From Niveispirillum sp943370215 (GTDB lineage: Bacteria; Pseudomonadota; Alphaproteobacteria; Azospirillales; Azospirillaceae): a stretch of DNA of 64,000 nt. Positions 24,372 through 31,562 of this stretch are shown here, piece by piece. The stretch's first letter is position 1, and each line of letters begins with the position of its first letter. The notes under the pieces were generated by a model. It did not search any database. It was given only the letters and a program-made list of their open reading frames with translations, and was not told the origin of the DNA. The stretch spans positions 3,586 to 67,585 of the forward strand of contig CALRQC020000033.1 in the NCBI GenBank assembly GCA_943370215.1, written 5' to 3'. The translations under genes were made by a program, and so were the position numbers.

Positions 24372-25325
24372 ATGCCGCAGGTGCAGGCCAACGGGATCAG
24401 CATCGCTTATCAGGATCATGGCAGCGGCCCCGCCTTGCTGCTCTGCCATGGCTGGCCGGAACTGGGCCATAGCTGGCGCCATCAGGTGCCGGCCCTGGTG
24501 GCGGCGGGATACCGGGTGATCGTGCCCGATATGCGGGGGTACGGCGGCACCGATGCCCCGGATGATGTGGGGGATTACACCATCCTGCATCTGGTGGGCG
24601 ACCAGGTGGCGCTGCTGGATGCGCTGGGCATCGATCAGTGCACCATCATCGGCCATGATTGGGGGGCGCCGGTGGCCTGGCACGCCGCCTTGCTGCGGCC
24701 GGACCGGTTCCACGCCGTGGCCGGGCTGGCCGTGCCCTGGTCGCCGCGCGGCGACCAGGGCGGCCCGATCAGCATGGCCCGCGCCCAGGGGATGGACCGG
24801 TTCTACATGGTCTATTTTCAGGAACCGGGCGTGGCGGAGGCCGATCTGGCCGCCGATCCCTATGAAACCCACCGCCGTTTGCTGGTGGGCGCGTCGGGGG
24901 ACGGGGTCAAGGCGCGGCGCGGCTGGTCGTCCCTTGTGCCGGATATCGGTCTGGTACAGGGCTGTGCACCGGTGGATGTGCTGCCCGATTGGCTGCCGGA
25001 GGCGGATGTGCGCTTCTATGCCGATACTTTTGCGCGCACCGGCTATCGTGGCGGGCTGAACTGGTACCGCAATCTGGATCGCAACTGGGCTTTGACGGCA
25101 CCCTGGCATGGCGTGCCGATCAGCGTACCGGCCTGCTTCATCGCCGGACAGTTCGACGGGGTGTTGCGGATGCCCAGCATGGACAAGGCGCTGAAGGCCA
25201 TGGATGGCCTTACCTGCACCGATTATCGCGGCACCACCCTGGTGGAAGGTGCCGGCCATTGGGTGCAGCAGGAAGCCCCCGCAGCGGTGAACACGGCGTT
25301 GATCGCCTTCCTGCGGGGGCTGTGA
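24372..25325 (+). CDS. Alpha/beta hydrolase, soluble epoxide hydrolase type
   Basis: A 317-residue cytoplasmic hydrolase. The oxyanion motif is HGWPE (about 26-30). The nucleophile Asp lies in GHDWGAPVAWH (D96). A lid Tyr is in RFYMVYFQEPGVAE and another in GGLNWYRN. The acid is probably in AGQFDGV and the catalytic His in VEGAGHWVQQEAP (about 296). These are the epoxide-hydrolase signatures, as opposed to the serine nucleophile of esterases or the halide-binding Trp pattern of haloalkane dehalogenases. It converts epoxides to diols; the natural substrate is unknown. It is convergent with the YceI gene, separated by a GC hairpin. Confidence 0.9.
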   Translation: MPQVQANGISIAYQDHGSGPALLLCHGWPELGHSWRHQVPALVAAGYRVIVPDMRGYGGTDAPDDVGDYTILHLVGDQVALLDALGIDQCTIIGHDWGAPVAWHAALLRPDRFHAVAGLAVPWSPRGDQGGPISMARAQGMDRFYMVYFQEPGVAEADLAADPYETHRRLLVGASGDGVKARRGWSSLVPDIGLVQGCAPVDVLPDWLPEADVRFYADTFARTGYRGGLNWYRNLDRNWALTAPWHGVPISVPACFIAGQFDGVLRMPSMDKALKAMDGLTCTDYRGTTLVEGAGHWVQQEAPAAVNTALIAFLRGL

Positions 25326-25327
25326 CA

Positions 25328-25349
25328 GGGGGCGGGAAAGCCCGCCCCC
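25328..25349. terminator. Hairpin between convergent genes
   Basis: GGGGGCGGG (25328-25336) and CCCGCCCCC (25341-25349) flank AAAG between the epoxide hydrolase and YceI stop codons. The T-run is poor on both strands. Confidence 0.55.
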
Positions 25350-25361
25350 CCTATTTCAAGA

Positions 25362-25934
25362 TCAACCCTTTGGCACGGCCTTCAGGTCGAAATCGACATC
25401 CACCTTCAGGGCCACCCATTGGTCGGTGGCCCATTGGCCCTGGCCGACGCCGAAATCACTGCGCAGCAGCGTCACCTTGCCCTTGGCGCGGGTGGCGGTG
25501 CCATCGGGGGACAGGGTGAAGGGCAGCACCAGCGGGCGGCTGACACCCTTCATGGTCAGGGTACCCTCAGCCTCATAGGCATTGTCGCCGGTACGGCGGA
25601 ACGTGGTCGCCGTGAAATTCGCCTGGGCGAATTTATCGATGGCGAACCAGTCGGCACCCGGCAGGCTGCCATCACGCTGGGCATCGCCGGTCTTGGCGCT
25701 GGCCATGTCGATCAGCACTTCCACCTTGCCGCCCGCCTCGGGCTTGGCCGGGTCGAAATCGATCCTGGCGCTGAATTTCTCGAACTTGCCCTGGAAGCTC
25801 TGGCCCAACTGCACCCCGGTGAAGCCCAGGCGGGACTGGGCCCCCTCCACCTGCCATTCGCCGGCGGCGGCGGGCAGGGCCAACAGGGCAACAGTGGAGC
25901 CCGCCAGCAGCAGGCGTTTCAGTGCGGACATCAT
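25362..25934 (-). CDS. YceI-family periplasmic protein (copy 1)
   Basis: A 190-residue lipocalin-like barrel protein with a signal peptide (LLLAGSTVALLALPAAAGEW). Family features are SRLGFTGVQLGQSFQGKF, ARIDFDPAKPEAG, GDAQRDGSLPGADWF, NFTATTFR and GTLTMKGVSRPLVLPF. YceI proteins bind polyisoprenoid or quinone-like lipids. ATG 25934 starts 5 bases after the stop of the cytochrome b561 gene upstream, so the two are translationally linked. An apparent N-terminal extension of the open frame is only the cytochrome gene read in another frame. This copy is of the GDAQRDGSLPGxDWF subtype that travels with b561 cytochromes. Confidence 0.92.
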   Translation of the reverse strand: MMSALKRLLLAGSTVALLALPAAAGEWQVEGAQSRLGFTGVQLGQSFQGKFEKFSARIDFDPAKPEAGGKVEVLIDMASAKTGDAQRDGSLPGADWFAIDKFAQANFTATTFRRTGDNAYEAEGTLTMKGVSRPLVLPFTLSPDGTATRAKGKVTLLRSDFGVGQGQWATDQWVALKVDVDFDLKAVPKG

Positions 25935-25939
25935 GATGA

Positions 25940-26539
25940 TCAACCTTTCCGGGGGGCCAGCCAGCGCGGCAGCATACTGCGCAGCACATGGTCGCGCAGG
26001 ATCAGCGCATGGCGCAGGGCGGCAGCGATATGCACAAATAACAGCGCCAGCAGGGTCCAGCCGCCCAGCCCATGCGCCGTTTCCGACAGGCTGTTCAGGG
26101 TCTGGCGCATCGCGGCATCGGCCGGGGCCGGCAGATGCGGGATCAGGAAATAGCCGAACCAACTGGTCGGCAGGTTCAGGGGGGAGACGGAAACCAGCAG
26201 CCAGCCAGACAAGGGCAGCCCCAGCAGCAGGGCGTAAAAGCCCAGATGGGCCAGCCGCGCCCCCAGCTTTTCCAGGGCCGGCATGGCATCGGGCAGGGGC
26301 GGCGGCCGATGGCTCAGGCGCCAGACCAGCCGGATCAGCGTCAGCGCCAGCACGGTAATGCCCAGCGCCTTGTGCCATTGATAAAGATTGAAGGCCGTCA
26401 TACCCGGCGCCATGCGGGTCATGGTCAACCCGCTGGCCAGCATCAGGAAAATGGCGGCGGCCGTCGCCCAGTGCAGCGCCATCGCAACCCCGCCATAGCG
26501 CGGGTCGTGCTGGCCATCATGCGTTACCGTGCCCGTCAT
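25940..26539 (-). CDS. Cytochrome b561 family protein
   Basis: A 199-residue inner-membrane dihaem protein with four spans. Haem-ligand candidates are His in MALHWATAAAIF, LYQWHKALGI, SETAHGLGGW and LFVHIAAALRHAL. Such proteins move electrons between the quinone pool and periplasmic acceptors. It lies between two YceI genes (one 5 bases downstream, one 63 bases upstream), all on the minus strand, which supports a joint role of cytochrome and lipid-binding protein in quinone chemistry. The start is ATG 26539. Confidence 0.92.
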   Translation of the reverse strand: MTGTVTHDGQHDPRYGGVAMALHWATAAAIFLMLASGLTMTRMAPGMTAFNLYQWHKALGITVLALTLIRLVWRLSHRPPPLPDAMPALEKLGARLAHLGFYALLLGLPLSGWLLVSVSPLNLPTSWFGYFLIPHLPAPADAAMRQTLNSLSETAHGLGGWTLLALLFVHIAAALRHALILRDHVLRSMLPRWLAPRKG

Positions 26540-26602
26540 GGCCCCGGTCTCCTTGGAAAGATGGAGCGGCGCGAGCGGGGGAACCGCCCGCGCCGCATCA
26601 CA

Positions 26603-27217
26603 TCACTTCTTCAATTGCAGTTCCGAACCGATGCGCAGCGTCACCTCGTCGCCCACGGCGGGGACATAGGCGCTGACGCCGAATTCGGAACGCTTGATGG
26701 TGGTCGTGGCATCAAACCCGACGCTGTAAACCTTGTTGATGAAGTTCGGGCCAGCCTGGTTGAAGGTGACATCCAGGGTCACCGGCTTGGTCACACCCTT
26801 CAGGGTCAGGTTACCGGTCACCTTGGCCTTGTTCTTGCCGGTCAGTTCCACCTTGGTGCTCTTGAAGGTGGCCTTGGGGAACTTGGCGCCGTCAAAGAAG
26901 TCGGGCGACAGCAGGTGTTCGTTCAGTTCCTTCAGGTCGGTGGAGATGGCGGTGACATCCACCGTCACATCCAGCACCGACTTGGCCGGGTTGGCGGCGT
27001 CCAGCACCAGCGTGCCCTCGGCCTTGGGGAAGCTGCCATAATAGGTGGAATAGCCCAGATGGTTGATGGCGAAGACAACCTTGGTGTGGGTCGGCTCCAC
27101 CGCGTAGGTGCCGGACTTCACAGCCGCCGGATCCTGGGTCAGATCCTGGGCAATGCCCTGGCCGGCGGTCAGCAGCAGGGCGGCGCCGAACAGACCGGCG
27201 ATAAGGGTACGGGACAT
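26603..27217 (-). CDS. YceI-family periplasmic protein (copy 2)
   Basis: A 204-residue YceI protein with a signal peptide (LIAGLFGAALLLTAGQGIAQ). The barrel motifs are YAVEPTHTKVVFAINHLGYS, GSFPKAEGTLVLD, LLSPDFFDGAKFPKATFKS and GNLTLKGVTKPVTLDVTF. It is of the THTKVVFxxxHLG subtype, distinct from the other YceI gene, so the two are old paralogues and not a recent tandem duplication. ATG 27217 has GGAG about 10 bases upstream. It is first in the YceI-b561-YceI operon, whose promoter should lie in 27218-27490. Confidence 0.92.
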   Translation of the reverse strand: MSRTLIAGLFGAALLLTAGQGIAQDLTQDPAAVKSGTYAVEPTHTKVVFAINHLGYSTYYGSFPKAEGTLVLDAANPAKSVLDVTVDVTAISTDLKELNEHLLSPDFFDGAKFPKATFKSTKVELTGKNKAKVTGNLTLKGVTKPVTLDVTFNQAGPNFINKVYSVGFDATTTIKRSEFGVSAYVPAVGDEVTLRIGSELQLKK

Positions 27218-27609
27218 GGGGTGCAACTCCGTCTTGGTAGGGTTCAACGTGGGAACCAGCATGACCCAGAATCCGCTTTGCCACTATCTGGCATATTCGG
27301 GACGCAATGTTTCACCCAGCGCAACAATTGCCCTTGTAGTGGACCTGCCGCCGTTACATGGCACCCCTGCTGCAGATGCGTGCCCTTCAATCAGTGGCCT
27401 ATTCCGGGCCCTTGCGCCGCCAAGGGTGGGGGCCCGGACGCTTCGTGCGGCAGCGCGCAAATCAATGTGCATGGGAGGGACCTTTGGACGGTTGATCCCG
27501 GTTGGCATAGTGCTAAAGTGCCGCCCGCGTGGGGACGGACCCTGCGCGCGGTCCGTTGACACCCCGTCGCGGCCGGCCCGTCTCCCATCCAGAGCAAGAC
27601 GGCTGACCT
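27218..27609. promoter_or_regulatory. Divergent promoter region, YceI operon and sucCD
   Basis: About 390 bases with no supported ORF. On the plus strand TTGATC (27492-27497), a 16-base spacer and TAAAGT (27514-27519) form the best candidate for the sucCD promoter, giving a leader of roughly 85 bases. The promoter of the YceI operon should lie in the left part but was not resolved. Confidence 0.4.
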
Positions 27610-28806
27610 ATGAATATTCATGAGTACCAGGCCAAGGGCCTGTTGAAGAAGTACGGTGTCGCGGTTCCGCGCGGCGGCGTTGCCTATACGCCCGAGGAAG
27701 CGGCCAAGGTCGCGCAGGAGCTGGGCGGCCCCGTCTGGGTGGTCAAGTCGCAGATCCATGCCGGTGGCCGTGGCGCTGGTCGTTTCCAGAACGACCCGAA
27801 CGGCAAGGGCGGCGTCCGCGTCGTCAAGAGCGTGGAAGACGTGCAGGCCAATGCCGCCGCCATGCTGAACCAGGTGCTGGTCACCAAGCAGACCGGTGCA
27901 GAAGGCAAGGAAGTCAAGCGCCTCTATATTGAGGAAGGTGCTGACATCAAGCGCGAGCTGTACCTGTCCATGCTGCTGGACCGCGGCTCTTCCCGCGTCA
28001 CCATCGTCGCTTCCACCGAAGGCGGCATGGAGATCGAGGATGTGGCCCACAGCCACCCGGAGAAGATCACCAAGGTCGCCATCGACCCGGTGCAGGGCCT
28101 GCAGGGCTATCACGCCCGCAAGGTCGCCTTCGCCCTGGGCCTGGAAGGCAAGCAGGTGAACGCCGCTGCCAAGTTCATGACCGCCATGTACAAGGCGTTC
28201 ATCGACCTGGACATGAGCATGGTGGAAATCAACCCGCTGGTCGTGACCGGTGCCGGTGATGTCATCGCGCTCGACGCGAAGGTGAACTTCGACGACAACG
28301 CCCTTTACCGTCATCCGGACGTGGAAGAACTCCGCGACGAGGACGAGGAAGAGGCGTCGGAGACCGAGGCCACCAAGCACGGCCTGAACTATGTGAAGCT
28401 GGATGGCAACATCGGCTGCATGGTGAACGGCGCTGGTCTGGCCATGGCCACCATGGACATCATCAAGCTGTATGGCGGTGAGCCGGCAAACTTCCTGGAC
28501 GTTGGCGGCGGCGCCACCAAGGAACGCGTCACCATCGCTTTCAAGCTGATCCTGTCCGATCCGAATGTCGAAGGCATCCTGGTCAACATCTTCGGCGGCA
28601 TCATGCGCTGTGACGTGATTGCGGAAGGCGTCGTTGCCGCCGCCCGCGAAGTCAGCCTGCATGTCCCGCTGGTTGTCCGCCTGGAAGGCACGAACGTCGA
28701 TCTCGGCAAGAAGATCCTGGCCGAATCCGGCCTGCCCATCCTGTCGGCCGACAATCTGGCCGATGCTGCCGAGAAGATCGTGAAGGCCGTGAAGGAGGCC
28801 GCGTAA
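27610..28806 (+). CDS. sucC: Succinyl-CoA synthetase beta subunit (ADP-forming)
   Basis: TCA-cycle enzyme subunit that binds succinate and nucleotide, 398 residues. The ATP-grasp N-terminus reads MNIHEYQAKGLLKKYGVAVP and WVVKSQIHAGGRG. The C-terminal CoA-ligase domain has GNIGCMVNGAGLAMATMD and VEGILVNIFGGIMRCDVIA. Together with SucD it makes ATP from succinyl-CoA. ATG 27610 has no strong ribosome-binding site. sucD begins one base after the stop region, and both share the terminator at 29719. Confidence 0.97.
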   Translation: MNIHEYQAKGLLKKYGVAVPRGGVAYTPEEAAKVAQELGGPVWVVKSQIHAGGRGAGRFQNDPNGKGGVRVVKSVEDVQANAAAMLNQVLVTKQTGAEGKEVKRLYIEEGADIKRELYLSMLLDRGSSRVTIVASTEGGMEIEDVAHSHPEKITKVAIDPVQGLQGYHARKVAFALGLEGKQVNAAAKFMTAMYKAFIDLDMSMVEINPLVVTGAGDVIALDAKVNFDDNALYRHPDVEELRDEDEEEASETEATKHGLNYVKLDGNIGCMVNGAGLAMATMDIIKLYGGEPANFLDVGGGATKERVTIAFKLILSDPNVEGILVNIFGGIMRCDVIAEGVVAAAREVSLHVPLVVRLEGTNVDLGKKILAESGLPILSADNLADAAEKIVKAVKEAA

Positions 28807-28807
28807 C

Positions 28808-29680
28808 ATGGCCGTTCTCGTTAACAAAGACACCAAGGTCATCTGCCAGGGCTTTACCGGCGCGCAGGGGACTTTCCATTCCGAACAGGCCATCGCCTAT
28901 GGCACCAAGATGGTCGGCGGCGTGACGCCCGGTAAGGGCGGCTCCAAGCATCTGGACCTGCCGGTGTTCGACACCGTGGCCGATGCCGTGTCGAAGACCG
29001 GGGCCAATGCCTCGGTCATCTATGTGCCGCCGCCGTTCGCCGCCGACGCCATCCTGGAAGCCATCGATGCCGAACTGCCGCTGGTGGTCTGCATCACCGA
29101 GGGCATTCCGGTGCTGGACATGGTGCGCGTCAAGCGTGCCCTGGCCAACAGCGCGACCCGCCTCGTCGGTCCGAACTGCCCGGGTGTCATCACCCCGGAC
29201 GAGTGCAAGATCGGCATCATGCCGGGCCACATCCACAAGCGTGGCAAGATCGGCATCGTGTCCCGTTCCGGCACGCTGACCTATGAGGCGGTGGCGCAGA
29301 CGACGGCGGCTGGCCTGGGCCAGACCACCTGCATCGGCATTGGCGGTGACCCGGTCAACGGCACCAACTTTGTCGACGCGCTGGAGATGTTCGCCAAGGA
29401 TCCGGAAACCGAAGGCATCATCATGATCGGTGAGATCGGTGGTGACGCTGAGGTGAATGGTGCGGAGTACATCAAGGCTTCCGGTCTGAAGAAGCCGGTC
29501 GTCGGCTTCATCGCCGGTCGCACCGCCCCGCCGGGCCGCCGCATGGGCCATGCCGGTGCCGTGATCTCCGGCGGTAACGACACCGCCGAGTTCAAGGTGG
29601 AAGCGATGCGCGCCGCCGGTATCCATGTCTCCGAAAGCCCGGCCAGCCTGGGTTCGACCATGGTGAAGGCGCTGGGCTGA
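28808..29680 (+). CDS. sucD: Succinyl-CoA synthetase alpha subunit
   Basis: CoA-binding and phosphohistidine subunit, 290 residues. The Rossmann part has GFTGAQGTFHSEQAI and GVTPGKGGSKHLDLPVF. The active-site His lies in RRMGHAGAVISGG (about residue 248). It starts immediately after sucC, so the subunits are made at equal rates. In many relatives odhAB/sucAB follow; here the operon ends with a terminator and an unrelated DUF2059 gene. Confidence 0.97.
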   Translation: MAVLVNKDTKVICQGFTGAQGTFHSEQAIAYGTKMVGGVTPGKGGSKHLDLPVFDTVADAVSKTGANASVIYVPPPFAADAILEAIDAELPLVVCITEGIPVLDMVRVKRALANSATRLVGPNCPGVITPDECKIGIMPGHIHKRGKIGIVSRSGTLTYEAVAQTTAAGLGQTTCIGIGGDPVNGTNFVDALEMFAKDPETEGIIMIGEIGGDAEVNGAEYIKASGLKKPVVGFIAGRTAPPGRRMGHAGAVISGGNDTAEFKVEAMRAAGIHVSESPASLGSTMVKALG

Positions 29681-29718
29681 GTTTAACCTCGGACCAGAGC
29701 GATTTGATTTAAGTAAAG

Positions 29719-29754
29719 AAAACCCGCCGGGGCACCCCGGCGGGTTTTTCTTTG
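29719..29754 (+). terminator. sucCD terminator
   Basis: AACCCGCCGGGG and CCCCGGCGGGTT pair around a short loop, followed by TTTCTTT. Located about 40 bases after the sucD stop. Confidence 0.9.
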
Positions 29755-29822
29755 GCGGGTTTTCATGGCGGTTTTCATTATAAGGGCTTATCTTTGGTGG
29801 ATTGCGCCAAATAGGGGAAATC

Positions 29823-30323
29823 ATGCTGATGCGGCGTTTTGCAACCCTGGCTGTGGTGGGAATCCTTTATGTGGGTCAACCGGCACTGGCCGCCCCGGGT
29901 GACGATGCTCAGCGCCTTGAAAAGGCGCGGGCCTTGATAGAGGTGACGGGAGCAGCCGCGCTCAGCCAGCAGATGATGGAAGGGGTGACCCGTCAGCTTG
30001 AAACAGTCTTGCTGTCCCAGAACCCTGGCCGGGAGAAGGATATCCACAGCCTGGTGCAAGACCATATGCGGCCGGCGCTGAAGGATGGAATCCCGGAACT
30101 GATACAGGGGTTCGAGGCACTATATGCCAGCAATTTCACGGTCGATGAAATGGATCAGCTCATCGCCTTCTATCGCACGCCGATCGGTCGGAAGAGCCTG
30201 CAGCAAATGCCCCAGATCATCCAGCAATCCATGGCACTGGGGCAGGCCTGGGCCGGCAAGATCATGCAACGGGCAGAGGAGAGCTTCACCAGCGCCGCCA
30301 AGCAGCGTGGCTTGAAACTTTGA
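29823..30323 (+). CDS. DUF2059-domain secreted protein
   Basis: A 166-residue protein with a signal peptide (ATLAVVGILYVGQPALAAP). The C-terminal half is the DUF2059 helical region: YASNFTVDEMDQLIAFYRTP, then IGRKSLQQMPQIIQQSM. This domain is common in proteobacterial periplasmic proteins of unknown function. ATG 29823 is chosen because AGGGGA lies 6 bases upstream; the frame is open earlier but without a ribosome-binding site. It is a single-gene unit between sucCD and cmk. Confidence 0.85.
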   Translation: MLMRRFATLAVVGILYVGQPALAAPGDDAQRLEKARALIEVTGAAALSQQMMEGVTRQLETVLLSQNPGREKDIHSLVQDHMRPALKDGIPELIQGFEALYASNFTVDEMDQLIAFYRTPIGRKSLQQMPQIIQQSMALGQAWAGKIMQRAEESFTSAAKQRGLKL

Positions 30324-30498
30324 CCCCTATTTTTGGGCGTCTGACCCAGGTCAATGAATGACCGGCCTGTTTGGCCGATAAGCAGGATGACGCCATCTTG
30401 ATGGCGGTCGTCCTGCCGTGCGGCTTGACGCTCCAGCCCTGCGCGGGCAAGGGTGCCGCCGTGATTATCCATTGCCGCTCCGGGGAGCCCTGACGCCC

Positions 30499-31155
30499 AT
30501 GTCCACCAAGCCTGTCATCGCCATCGATGGTCCCGCCGCCAGCGGCAAGGGCACGCTGGCCCACCGTGTTGCCCAAGCCATGGGCTATGCGTTGCTGGAT
30601 ACGGGGGCGCTGTACCGGGCGGTGGGCCTCTCCATGATCCGAAGCGGTCAGGATGTGCGCGATGTGGAAGCGGCCATGGCGGCGGCGCGTGCGCTGGATG
30701 CCGGGCAGATTGCCGAACTGACCGCCGATCCGGCCTTGCGCCAGGATGATACGGCGCAGGCCGCCTCCATCGTGTCGGCCTATCCCGGCGTGCGGCAGGC
30801 CTTGCTGGAATTCCAGCGCGGCTTCGCGGCCAACCCGCCGGGCGGGGCTGCGGGGGCGGTGCTGGACGGGCGGGATATCGGCACCGTCATTTGCCCCGAC
30901 GCGCCGGTGAAGCTGTTCGTCACCGCCTCGGTGGAGGTGCGGGCCGAACGCCGCTTCAGGGAACTGGGCGGGGAAGCGGCGGGCGTTGATTTCGATGCCG
31001 TGCTGGCCGACATGCGGGCGCGCGATGAACGTGACACCACCCGTGCCTTTGCCCCCCTGATCCCGGCGGACGATGCCGTGGTGCTGGATAATTCCAGCCT
31101 CGGCCCCGAAGCGGCATTCCAGGCGGCCATGGATGTGGTCCGCGCCAGATTGTGA
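30499..31155 (+). CDS. cmk: Cytidylate kinase
   Basis: Cytoplasmic NMP kinase that phosphorylates CMP and dCMP, 218 residues. The P-loop is IAIDGPAASGKGTLA (residues 7-21). LLDTGALYRAV is the CMP-site motif, and DGRDIGTVICPDAPVK and FRELGGEAAGV are typical Cmk segments. ATG 30499 starts the conserved sequence; GGGGAG lies about 13 bases upstream. The cmk-rpsA order is conserved in proteobacteria, but aroA, the usual upstream gene, is missing here. Confidence 0.95.
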   Translation: MSTKPVIAIDGPAASGKGTLAHRVAQAMGYALLDTGALYRAVGLSMIRSGQDVRDVEAAMAAARALDAGQIAELTADPALRQDDTAQAASIVSAYPGVRQALLEFQRGFAANPPGGAAGAVLDGRDIGTVICPDAPVKLFVTASVEVRAERRFRELGGEAAGVDFDAVLADMRARDERDTTRAFAPLIPADDAVVLDNSSLGPEAAFQAAMDVVRARL

Positions 31156-31206
31156 GAAGCCCGGCAGCAGGGCGGCTTTGCTGCACCTCCATGCCGACTC
31201 TACCGG

Positions 31207-31235
31207 TTGCGGCGAAGGCGGTTTCCAGCTATATA
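31207..31235 (+). promoter_or_regulatory. Candidate rpsA promoter
   Basis: TTGCGG (31207-31212) and TATATA (31230-31235) are 17 bases apart, 52 bases after the cmk stop. It would give an rpsA leader of about 320 bases. Confidence 0.5.
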
Positions 31236-31242
31236 GCCCGCC

Positions 31243-31562
31243 TTGCCCCGAAGGGCATGAAGGATCATGACGCGATGCGCTGCCGGGGGCCGGATATGGC
31301 CCCGCTGGCTTTGCTCGCGTTCTGCTATTGAACGTCCTCGCCGCCGGTCCGGTGGCGTAGCCATGGGCTTTCATCAAGGGGGGCACGCACTGCCACCCTC
31401 TTCGGGAAAAGAAGACCGACCTTCGGGCCGGTTTTGTAAAAAGCCGCCGGGTATGGTGCCCGGCGCGGCGGTGGTGAAGCCACAGAACCGGTTCGGGCGT
31501 GCCGGGGATGGGTGGAAGCGCCGTTGGGATCAACCCGAAACAGTCTGCCCATTGGAGTTTAC
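31243..31562 (+). other. Long, hairpin-rich rpsA leader
   Basis: About 320 non-coding bases between the candidate promoter and rpsA. Stems visible by eye are GGGGCC/GGCCCC around GGATAT (31286-31303); CCGACC/GGCCGG with a TTCG loop followed by TTTTG (about 31407-31425); and CGCCGGG/CCCGGCG (31445-31465). The middle one looks like an attenuator-style terminator. GGAG precedes the rpsA ATG. Confidence 0.4.

Noticed and set aside
25935..26378. Apparent N-terminal extension fusing an unknown domain to YceI copy 1
   Set aside because: The extension is the cytochrome b561 gene read in another frame. The YceI signal peptide begins at 25934.
31156..31562. tRNA or small-RNA gene in the cmk-rpsA gap
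   Set aside because: No tRNA cloverleaf or TTCRA box was found. The hairpins fit an rpsA leader better than an independent RNA, though a small RNA is not excluded.
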